NCBI GenBank assembly: GCA_014607495.2
Contig: CP053150.1
Coordinates: 9,134,495-9,198,494 of the forward strand
From: Carposina sasakii
Taxonomy: Eukaryota; Arthropoda; Insecta; Lepidoptera; Carposinidae
Reading direction: 5' to 3'
Length of the DNA: 64,000 nucleotides
Shown here: positions 1 through 11,900 of the stretch, piece after piece
Numbering within the stretch: position 1 is the first letter of the stretch
Layout of the letters: each line of letters begins with the position of its first letter
Translations under genes and position numbers: made by a program
Notes under the pieces: model-generated
Databases searched by the model: none
Told to the model about the DNA's origin: nothing
What the model saw: only the letters and a program-made list of their open reading frames with translations

Positions 1-658
1 CCTGACCAATGGTAAAATCGGCCCTAAAATAATTTATAATTAGCATTTCATTTGACACAAAAGTAAATATTTTCGTATCAGATGAAGAATGTAAAGATAA
101 ATGCAAATAGATAGCTTGTCCACGAAGAGACTCAGAATTATAATAAGACAGATTTCCACATTGTATTGGATTTTGCTGAACACCCTACTTCACCGTACAT
201 ACTTCTTCCTTTACATCCTGTATAAAGTACCCTTTTACTTATTTGATCTCTCACAAAATACGCGAAAATACTCCGTTGATCGCAATTTTACAGGCTGTGG
301 CCAGACTTAACTTTATGTATGAAATTCATCCTAAAATATAGGTACAAATTTATACACCCATAAACACAAATAATAGTAAACTGATAAATATTCAAACTTA
401 ACGATAATTTAACAAATTCTTATATTAGTCGAAGATTTTCGATAACAGATACCTTTAACTGTCTGTACATAAGTATATTGAGCCCCACTTGCAGCAATGT
501 GTGAACCTAGATTTATTTAAACCGAAGATTAGTGCACAATGCACGCTGCACATGCAGTCTTGCATTATTTTACATAAACACAAATGTCGTGTATGCTAAT
601 TATTACGTAATTTAAACTTTAATTAAAAAATAAATTACGCAATGCTGCAAGTGAAGCC

Positions 659-797
659 AAGTTCCAGTTTCACCAAGCCTAGTTGATCTAACGATTATTA
701 ATGCTTTAGTCTGATAATCGAAAAAATCAAACCCAATCTCAAGCCTTAATTGTTTTTTATACATGTTAACCTAACCAGGCTTGGTGAAACTGGAATT
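659..797. repeat. Foldback MITE-like element, about 139 bp
   Basis: The left end reads AGTTCCAGTTTCACCAAGCC and the right end is its inverted complement (GGCTTGGTGAAACTGGAATT), with about 80 bp between the arms. Arms of about 30 bp and no coding capacity fit a miniature inverted-repeat element. No target duplication was resolved, so the superfamily is unknown. Confidence 0.7.
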
Positions 798-1190
798 ATG
801 CCCCGGAAAATTCTCATATCAACATATAATAATATAGATTTCTTCTACACTAAAATCACAGTGTTTTTCCAACTACCTGCCATATTATTATTATGTTCAG
901 ATCTACCTTATTTTTATCTGGGATATTGTTAAAATTAATACTATAAGTACAGAATGTTATATTAGGTAGCTTTTTACAAGTTTTGAGTTTCATCGAGATC
1001 ACTATATAAACAGTGTTTTATATAGATAGGTACTTTTAATATTTCATGATAATATCATCATATAAGTATAATATGTGAAATTTTTATCAGCAAATGATTG
1101 ACATCAAATTTTCTTACACAAAAATGTAATGGTTCCATCCTAGAAACATGTTTCTTATTCAATAAGGTACGTCATGTATAAATAAACATT

Positions 1191-1331
1191 ATGGTCGATT
1201 ATGACCTTCACACTTAAACCTACACGCAAAATTAGTCTAGTTCTACCTGTCCCTTTCTCTCTCAGCTATTTATGTTAGGAACTGAGAGGGATAGACTTGG
1301 CTAAGATTAAGTTTACGTTTAAGTGTGATGT
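1191..1331. repeat. Foldback MITE, 'ATGGTCGATT' family, copy 1
   Basis: It starts ATGGTCGATTATGACCTTCA and continues ACACTTAAACC. The complementary right part (TTTAAGTGTGATG) is decayed. The same family appears intact at 3997-4144, and a left-end fragment occurs near 21672-21710 (GGTCGATTCCGGCAGTCACA). Confidence 0.65.
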
Positions 1332-1399
1332 GGGTTTATTAGTCTTAAAAAAACACTGAAGTTATTTACCAGAATTCAAGACAACATTCTATACAGGGT

Positions 1400-1505
1400 G
1401 TTTGTGACAGCCAGGCAAATATCTATACCATGTACTATGGGTGCGCCCACCACATAGTGAATGTTTGAACTTCCGAATTGTAACGCCTAATACAATTTCA
1501 TTTAT
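1400..1505 (+). repeat. Retroelement 3'-tail fragment (family with CCTAATACAATT end)
   Basis: The sequence ends GAACTTCCGAATTGTAACGC then CTAATACAATTTCAT. The same tail, ending in ACGCCTGATACAATTACATA, occurs at 51176-51378, a decayed form lies at 34655-34806, and a reverse-strand piece lies at 3882-3960. Constant 3' ends with variable 5' truncation suggest a non-LTR retrotransposon or its SINE. The clade is not determined. Confidence 0.5.
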
Positions 1506-2945
1506 CGATACCATGACTTCAGACCATGATTCTAAGGCGAAAAACACAAAAAAAAATCGCAGGAAAACTTTAAGAATTTTCGTCATTTTTTCATATTTTC
1601 GGGGAAAAAATAGTTTGTCGTTTAATTAGGCCTTGGATAATGACTTGAATATAAAATTTTAATCAAAGATTTTCAAAAAAAAGTTGTTCTTAAAAAACAA
1701 CCTAATGGAGTCACAAGTGATCCAAAAAACAGCAATGTGTCACACAATAACAAATAAGCCCATTTAATTAGTCACAGGTTCGCCCGATACAATTGGCACT
1801 GAGAACAAAGATTACTGATAAGATAAATCAATCAAAATACATTTCCTGTGAGTAATAATACTGTCGTATAACTCAACACAATGGTACTTGTTCAGCATTT
1901 CAGTATTTGCATGGCTGTCACCCACACTCTGTATAAACACATAAAAAAAAAAATTATGGTTTATGTACATAGTGAATCCTTCTATTCTAAATGAAAACAT
2001 AGCAATTGGCGCTTCTAAACGACTTTACGATTACCAAACATTAAATAAAATTGTACACTTTTGTAGGTAAACAATTATTACATTTTTTGAATCACTTGAA
2101 TTCAAACCCACCTAAATATAATTAGGAAGTTTAGTGCTAGTTGTAGAATTAAGTTTTAATTAGCATGTTGTCACATATAATAAATACAACGTGCGGGCAT
2201 AAAGCCTTGGACATGGGAATTCAAGGTATGATGATAACACATATCATACACTTGTTTTCTATATACAAACTTTAACGCGACGTAACGACTGCTCTATAAT
2301 CGTAATAAATACAAATAACGTAATTCTTCATCGTCTATGGTATGGTGTGGCCATAAAATATACATCAAGCCATTTTTCATAACATTATTGAAATGAATTA
2401 TGTCAAACGGAATTCATGGTACTTGCAAGTAAAAAATATGAACTGTGTTTCGTTATTCAATAATATTTTTCCTGCTAGACCATTTCTCGTTTAAGATTAA
2501 CATAATCATTTATAAACAAACTAAAACTCTATACTGTTAAAATTATACACATATGTACTTACATATTAAACCTACACATACTGCAATACCTATACAAATT
2601 ATAATAATAGTTTAAAAATATTTTTATATCCTATTTAAATGTTAACCTAACTAAATCAATACATACCATACTAATTATAGGATTATTTGTAGCGAAATAA
2701 ATAAACGAAACGGTTTCAATGTGATGGAAAAAGCACTGCACTGCGAATTCTTTGCATTACCGCATATCAAAATACTTGTCGCTATACGATAGGAAATATA
2801 AAACGGGAGTCGTTTTTCGAGTGTCATCTTGTAATGTAAATTCTATACTCATACAACGATGCCGTCGTCGGCTCTAACTGGCAAATGGTCCATCGCTCAG
2901 CGCTCATCTTTTGGCGCGTTTCCGTCGCCGGCCCCTGGTCTTTCC

Positions 2946-5900
2946 TCAGGGTTGTTGGAAAGGGGGCGAATTCACCTGTATACTGGGCGTGTTGAGCGTA
3001 GATCCACCAGGCAGCGGCGACATACACGGGTCCGGGCTGTTCTCCTCTAGGTCAGGTAGCATGGACATATCCTCAAAGTCAGGAAGTTTCCCGGTATACG
3101 ACATTAACTCATTCCCCTCAGCTGAAAAGTTGCCCAAGAAAATGTTATGAGATTTTTTATTTGAAACATGTAATTAGATTTTACATATACTTATGTTACA
3201 TGTTTTACGAGCTCGTAATACAAAAGCTAAGCGATATTAACTGTTGCAGTTAAACCTCCAGTGGAGATATTAAAACATAAATCATAATTACGAGTAGGTA
3301 TAATGAATCTCATCTCGTGGATGTCATAAAGTTGTAATCCAATTCTTTATACAGAAACGTGACATAACGAAGTTTTGTACCTATACAACGGTGTAGTGGC
3401 TACACCTCAGCGTAGATAGTTGTAGGTACTTTTACATAGGTACAAGTACAGGCCATTGATCCAAGTCATTAGGTCCAGGCTGGTCGAAGTATGAGGTGTG
3501 CCGGCCAATATTGTACCACATTGATCTACTAACACCTGTTCAAAGCAACTCAGAGCAGTACCCTACAGTACTTTTCATACAATTTAAATAATAAATCATA
3601 ACTAGGTGTTATTAATGTATTGTATATTCAATCGTGAAGTGATTATCATACTGCACCGCTTGATTAGCGCCGGTCGCATATTTAAATATAATAATATGCA
3701 ACACTTTAGAGTCCGTTCACACAGATCGGCTTAGAGTGGAGAGCACATTTTATTACATTGGAAACAAGAGTTTTGAGACAATAAGGTTTATTCTTGTAGT
3801 GTACTTCTTTTCTCATTAAGAATACTTGGACGATACGCTTCGTGTGAAATAACAAGCATCCACTGCGTATAATATGTAATTGTATCAGGCGTCACTATTC
3901 GGAAGTTCAAATTTCCCTCGGATCTGCCGATAGTTCCTCCAGTCGATTTATGTGAAACAGTTCCGAGGCTTCGCTCCGGCCAATATGTTCAATAATATGG
4001 TCGATTCTGACCGTCACACTTAAATGTAAACTTAAAATTCAGTCAGGTCTGTCCCTCTCTATTCTTTATTAACATAAATGGCTGAGACAGAAAGGGATAG
4101 GAATTTTAAGGTTGGGTTTAAATGTGACGGTCAGAATCGACCATAACAGCACCATTGCCCTGCTAGTATGAGAAAAGTATAGCGTGGGCCGTGCCAAAGC
4201 CGGTCTGTGTGAACAGACCTTATGCTTTGCTATATTTTTTGCCAATCGTATTTTAAATTGCGATACATTGCATATAGTGACTGTTAATATCTGGGGCCAC
4301 GAACTAGGACAGTGCAGTGTAATAATCACCTTAGAATGCAAAAGTGTTGAATTCACATGCTAACTTACACACTTATTTACTAAGTATACCAAACCTATAT
4401 GTATACATATACATAAAACAAAATACGTCATGCATTACTAAAAATTAATCCATTATTTAACCTTAGCTAAAATATTCTAAGTTTAAAAGTAACTAAATAC
4501 AATATATAAGCTATTTTCTGTCATGCGGTCAAACTTATTATATTTATTTCAATATAAACTTATTAATTACAGACGACATACACTGGAGTGAGATATAGGC
4601 ACTCCTTATAGCTACAACTGAACATGAATTTAATATAGACTACTTTTGGAAAATTGGTAACTGGCGGTACATACCTATAGTTACGTTTTTACTCTTATTT
4701 TAATATATACTATTATGTTCAGTGATTATTCCCGAAGAGGTGGACAGACGTGAGCAAATTACATGACAAAATTTACACTGATTAAGTCCCAGACAGAATA
4801 TATCTTTTTTTTATTCTTAGATAGCAATTCAAGACTTACAGGTAGTCACGCACTCCAGTGTAAGCACATCGAAAAAATTATTGTCGTCTTCACTTAGGAA
4901 ATGAAGCGTATTTCTATGGAACTAAATAAAAAATATGAAAAAAATTATTGTCGTCTTCACTTAGGAAATGAAGCGGATTTTTATGGATCTAAATAAAAAA
5001 TATGAAACAATTTTAAAATTACATGGCTACTAGCGCCGTCAAGTGGGTCTGATGTAAAAAAATGAAATAACGAAGCTAATCTAAATCTACATCAATCGAA
5101 TGCAGAATATTTACTTTCATCCTCCTCAGAGAACAGGTCTTGTACGCGACACTCATCCGCGGTTATATTCGAAAGCTCAGCTCTCTGCTTCTTAGCTTAA
5201 ATTAATAATTAAACAATTTATAATGGGTACGCTCGAAGCAGAAGCAGAAAACATAAAACGCGTCAATTTATGTAGGTACGGTGTGTATGGTCTAGTATTT
5301 ATTATCATAGCATTGGAAATATAATGCGAAATCCTAAAAACCACAGTACTTCCATATTTTGACGCGTTATTATTTTACGTGTATGACGTAACTGTGAAAA
5401 TGGCTGTTAAAACAAGAGTGATAAAAAAATGTATTTTTTGCTAGCTTCATGATTTACTTGTGATGATTTCCTTACTAACTGTACAACGTTAAAATTATAT
5501 TGGGTTCGTAAAACCAGTAAAATATTTAGAAATATATGGAGGTATTATAATCATTCACGGACATTCAAAAGATATTTGTATATAAATGCATTTTTACCAT
5601 TTTTGTCATAACATCACAATTCCTATCACAGTCCCTAAGTTTAATGTTCCCTTCTTCCTACCCCTTTATCCAAACATCCATACTATACTTGAATTATAAT
5701 ATAATTAGATATTCCACAGTACGTTTCGAACAGGTATGTTGAATATATCTTGAAGCATTAGTTAGCCGGTGTTGCATCGACCAGCCAATCAAAATCAATC
5801 ATCGGATACTCTTTTTCTGTATCTACAATTAACACAAGTGTGAGTAAATCCCATACAAATAGCCTCAAACAACTAGTCTCCATTTACAACGAATTATGAC

Positions 5901-8900
5901 CAAAACTACTTAAAGTTGAATAAATTGTCGGAATATAAATCTTATATGTATTTACTGTAATTGTTCGAAATCATTTATATGTTCGCAAAAAACATTGTCT
6001 TGATCGACATTTAAAGCATGCAGTTATAATAGAACCTTATTGTTTTCGAATATATTTTAGTATAAATGATATTCAACGGAGACTACACAAAAAAAATTCA
6101 AATCAAGTTTAACTTACCACCGTTGCCGGTCCTAGCTCGCTCATCCATGGCATTGTACGATAGCCCATATAAAGGATCCTCGCCTCCAAACAACTGAAAA
6201 TGACAGATATACACAAATGTTAGTAAAAAAACGGAGACCTATTGAAAAAAATATTACTTGACAATTAAGCTGATACGTTATTTAAGGATTTGAAACTGCA
6301 ACTGTCTTAGTAAATAATTTGGACACTGAATTGTTTCATATTATAGAAATATTATCTACCTACAGTTCATTATTATTGTATGATCGTTCTGTAGATAGAT
6401 AGTAAAAATTAACTGTATATAATAGGTCATTAGGGCCACATTTATATCATCTCTATGAAGATTTTCAAACATTCAAACTAAATTGCCGTATCGTTTCTCA
6501 CGACCTACACTAAGCAATAAAATAAACCCGAGAAAAAGAGTCATCGGTACTCTAGATTAGTAGCCTATCTACTTTACATAATCATCATCTTCCTGCCCTA
6601 ATCCTATTATTTAGAGGGTTTGTTTGACGGCCTGCCTGACGCCAACCCTCCTCGGGAACATACAGCTAAGGTACTGAACAGAATATAAAAATCCGTACAT
6701 GAAATAAATTCAGTGGTACGCCGCCCGACCGGAAGGCGCACGCCTTAAAAATTGGGCTATCACGTTCACATAACAATGTCAATGTGTTGTAATGATCGTT
6801 ACTAGTGTTGCCGAACTATCGATAGTAGACCTCGAAAATCATCTATAATATCGATAGGCCTATCGATACTGTCGATAGTATCTATTGTAATAACAATTGA
6901 TACCATTGATATGTTTTCGCGGTCGATAGTAGGCTGCGATTCAATAGTGTTGTGTATGAATATTGGTTGATGTAGCTAGTAAATATTTTGAGGCTGTAAT
7001 CTTAATGTGATGTGCAAGGGTTTTACAAAGCGTCAACGCAAAAGCAGCAACAGCGGTAAGTAAAAAACCATATCGTTTTCTGTCTTCCACTAGAGAATTG
7101 TTGTATTAGCAATACTACTGAGGAAAAGGTCACTATCGACGGGATAAAACTATCGATACTATCGGTAATATCGATTGTTATTGCAATATTCAGTAGCAAT
7201 AGTATCGATAGTGCATTCGATATTGAACTTCGATAGTATCGATACTATTAGTATTGGTGTGTACCGATAGTATTTTAGCAAACTTAGCTATCGATAGTAT
7301 CGATAGGGCTATCAATACTATATTTTTTGCCCAAATATCGATAGTCTATCGATAGTGGACTATTGAACGGCAACACTAATCGTTACTTTAATTTACCAAC
7401 CGCGGCGAACGCATATGGCAAAACTTAAGATAAAAAACATAACTAACGTTACAGCTGAGTTCCGTATCTACCTAGATATGAATTATGAAAACATAATTTA
7501 TAAGAATATCTGTTGTTCCAAATAACGCAAAAAGCAGTTATGCAACTATATTGCTATTCATATTACATAAGGTTTTGTTGTCACAGGGCCGCATGTAGGT
7601 AGCGACAGTCCTAGTCCATAGATGATATCGCCATTCTAAGGGCAAACAACAATATTTTACAACACATGCATACGAAATAATAAGAAGACGGCATAATCGC
7701 CGAGCAAAAGAGAAAGATACTGCGATATAAGAACCGCTTCGTAAGTACGTCAAGGCCGAATGTGTTGGGTAAAAGCAATCTAATTTTATTTTCATTTAGC
7801 CGTCCGGCGGTAATACGAAACAGGTTTAAAAATAGACACCTTAAAATAATGCGACTAATTAAATTGGTAAAAGTGAAGTTTACGTCGTAACGTGAGCAAT
7901 AGGAAAATAGAAATCGAACAATATTATTTTACGTAAGGCATAATATACCGTATGGTTTGTAACTAGCTATACAAGTATTTATTCATCCATAGGTTTCATA
8001 ACAATAGCGCCTGCCCCTACATCGATCAGTTTTCACAAAGGAAAACATACAATAAGTCGCAATATTGCCGGCATTCAATCCAATGCAGTGAAAAGCTATC
8101 GGAAGGTTTGCGCGAATCAAATTATTAAAATCCATAATCGAACTACAATGGAGGACAGAACAGTAGGTACATAACCAGTGCGCCTCTGTGTGCGTCCAAT
8201 GACCGCGGTGACGACGACGTAGAACTACTCTCGATATCAACACAATCACTCGATGTCTACGCGTGGCCTGCAACGTGACTTGCCGGTAACCAAACAAAAT
8301 GAACCGCCGCTGTTTACGTCTCGACTCTTTTTTTATGTAGGTAGGTACACGCGTCAGGGCTGTCTACGTTAGATAATAACTAGAGAATCTCTTTGCTCGC
8401 GAATTTGATATAAATGAACTTTAGGAAATAAATGATAAACCCATTTTAACACAATGTTATATGGCAGCGTCTCCACGTGTATTTAACAGGTCGGTGATCG
8501 TCCTTGTAAGTTTCACAATAATACCCACATGTAGCGAAGAGTTCCTTTCTTATTCAATTGTAATAAGCTTTAAAATTTAACAATAACAAGTACGTAAGAC
8601 ATATCACATACATACAGGCTATCCCGGAAGTCGACGTCAAGCTGGAAACGGGAGAGAGGCCAAGTCATAATAGTTATCAGAAAAATAAAATAAAAAATCT
8701 AAGTTATGTACATTTTTTCAGTACATCTAAGGTTGGGCGAAGTATTGATTTTATATAGTTGGTTGGGCAAAACGTGACATTTTCTTCCAAACTGGAGCAG
8801 TTGGCTTTCAATTTTAGGCAACAAGTTTACAGAAGCACTTTTCAGGATTACAGAATAAAAAAGAAATTGACAAAAAGTGAAGATTTGTAGCAACAGGAGT

Positions 8901-11900
8901 TAAAAAACTGTCACAGGATGTAGATTTTCTCGATTTTTTTTTAAGTCCTATAATTTATAAAGTACATAAATTAGATAAAAAGAAAAATCTGATAACTATT
9001 ATGACTTGACCTATCTCCCGTTTCCGGCTTGACGTCGACTTCCGGGACACCCTGTATAATCAAAATAAGTATTTTTTTATTAACCATCACAGATCAAATG
9101 CAAACAACTAATTTGCCCTATAAGTTGCATTAGATCAAGACAATCAATTACTTTGAATTTAGTTCGAGAATTCAAATAATATTCCATGTAGAGCATAAAA
9201 AATTAATAATCACATGTAAATTCTACATGACCTTGATGGCTTATTCTGAGTACTTATTGAATATTATTATAAGTTAAAAAATTACTTAAAAGAACAAACA
9301 AATTCTGTGTAATAATAAAGCATACATACCCCTAATAATGTATTGGTGTCGAGTGAATAACTGTCCGTTCGAAGTAGCTCTCTCAAGGAATCAAGATCTG
9401 TTTGCATGGAATCCAAATGTCCATCAATGTCATTCCTGTAGAAAGTTATGAAAGTTGTGATTACATATTTCAAACATATTTTGGGCTATGAGAAAGCTAT
9501 ACTTTTGGTAACAATAGCTGGAAGGTTTTAAGTACATAATTAATAGATGTAGGGTGATAGAGACAAGTCATTTGACCAACGACATGCGATCATTCTATCT
9601 AGGCTGTAGTTCCACCGGAGATGTGTTATGTAGGTTACGGATGCGTGATATTCACCAATCAAATTCACCGCTCCATCATGTCAATGTGGATTGGTGGATA
9701 TCAAACGCATCCATAGCAACGTAGCATAACACATCTCTGGGGGAAGGCAGCTCTATCTACCAAATACCAAATCAGCCTAGCTGGAGATGATTACCAAAGT
9801 GCAGCTATCTCTTAGCCTATTACATACTTTGGTTTTATTATAAGCTGCTGTCAATTATTTTATTGCTCTTTTTACCACATTGTGAAAAATATAAAAAATC
9901 AAATAATTCAGCACAAATCATATAAAATATTTTGATTTAAGGCACTTAATATAGGAGAATGATGATAAATTATTAGAATTTTCAATGGTAAGAAGAATCT
10001 AACAAGGCCGAAAAGGCGTAAAATCTTAAGCCTTGAAAAGCACTCTGGGAATATTAGTATTCGTTCAGATATAAATGTGTATATCCAGGGTGTAACAAAA
10101 AGGGTATGTTAAGCGAAAAGCTACGTAAATAGCCCACTGTAGAGGACCTATCCACAAAATTTGAGACTCGAAATCACATGTTTATTTTTCCCGATAGTAT
10201 GGAGAATTTTTAAATATCTCTGGAATTTTCATACAATCTTGGAAAATAAAGATGTGATTTCGAGTCTCAAATTTTGTGGGTAGGTTCTCTACAGCGGGCT
10301 TTTTACGTAGCCTTTCGCTTAATATACCCTTTCTGTTACACCCTGTATAAATATAAAAACATAGCCTAACCCCTACTTACACACATTTGCAAGTTAATGG
10401 TGTCAAGAGGTTAGTTATTTTTAGTTGGTATAGGGTTGCTATCTCACTGGGATAACTTTGTTTTAAGTTTATGTCTGAAGAAAGTCAAGAATTCGGCGAA
10501 GTAACGGACCTTGGAAACACCTTATACAAATTAGCAGTTCTGCTGCCAGCAGCTTACCCCAGTTGCTAGCAACCAGCAAATTAGTTACGCAACCAAGCAC
10601 ACTAGATGTATTTACATTAATGTAATTACATCATTATATATTTGAATAGTTGTACATACATATCTTGTTAGTATGTACCTATCCACTGGTGTCCTAATGA
10701 GATAACACCCTAAGATTAATACTTTACACTGTATATTAATAAAAATCTTAATAATAGCAACAGTCTATACATATTTAGAGAAAACTTCCATAACTTATAC
10801 TCTTATGAACATTTTTCCAATAAATAAATATAGTAGGCAGCTTGTAAAAAAAAAAATAATACAACACATACTTGGGGATATTTGTTCCAAAGAGAGAAGA
10901 ATAATCTTCTCCATTTTTGACGATGTTATCTCTCTTTTTCCTGAATATAGAAATAACATCACGGAATTCTTAATAGTACAGGTACAGAAAGCGCATCGCG
11001 CAAAAATATAATAAAAGAATGGGGCACCTTATATGGACACTCTGAGAATATGTTAAAAGCTGGTTCACAAATGATTAATAGCTTAAAAATAGTTTTTTTA
11101 GGATAACGTTGCCGTAATTTATAACGGCCGTATGAAGAATAAAACACGTTCTCTTCACGGTGCCGACATGTTGTAAATACATTCACGGCCGATATATGTG
11201 ACGATACCGGTATCCTAGAAAACCAAAGCTATAGCGAGCGTTATGATATGTATACGACGCCTAGCATTTTATCAAAATGCATGTAGATATTTTTGTAGAT
11301 AATTATGAAGATACGCGCGCTGAACGCTTGCCATGTGAAACTGCTCTTATTTTGCATGATAGGTGTATAGAGTATAATAGTAGAAAAAGAGTCACTTAGA
11401 GCTTCAGAAATTAATTATTACTTAACGTGGAAATACGATAGAATGGTATGTAAGTACCTACTTAAGACATGGCTTACTTAAGAATTCAATAGTTAAACTG
11501 AAATTATGTACTCACACTGATTGAAATTTGTTGAGGTTGGTATTATTGTTGACCATAGCCAGAGTCATGTTGTTCCAATCAAAGTCATCTTGCAGTTCCG
11601 TTTTAATATTGGACAAGTTCAATGCGGTAGGTTGTTTTTTACTCTTCGATTTTTTGGTCGGTTTCTCAACTTCCGGCTTTTCCACTTTAATATTGATTCC
11701 ACCTAGCATTTTGTCCTTGGACGTTGAAACTAAACTGTCAGGATTTAGGGCAGCATCTTGCAACAAGTTCTGTACATCGTCATGGGGCAAGCCCGCGTCA
11801 CTAACAGAGTCATCACTGGCAAATATCTCAGCGGGTAACCTTAAGTCGGGCGATGTGCTTAAAGTGTTGAAACTTGGAGAGGTTGTGCTTCTCGGGGTCG

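Larger units (their letters stand above)
1..2945. other. 3' flank / possible 3' UTR of Hsf, no other gene
   Basis: AT-rich sequence downstream of the Hsf stop codon (Hsf runs on the minus strand). The proximal part is presumably Hsf 3' UTR, but no single polyadenylation site could be fixed. The open frames here are short and have no recognisable protein character. It contains the foldback repeats at 659-797 and 1191-1331 and a LINE-tail fragment near 1400-1505. Nothing else was recognised. Confidence 0.5.

Noticed and set aside
2859..3150. Plus-strand frames over the last Hsf exon
   Set aside because: Antisense shadows of the Hsf C-terminal exon.
7983..8297. 104-codon minus-strand frame in an Hsf intron
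   Set aside because: No recognisable motif, no splice partner in phase with Hsf, and composition like the surrounding intron.
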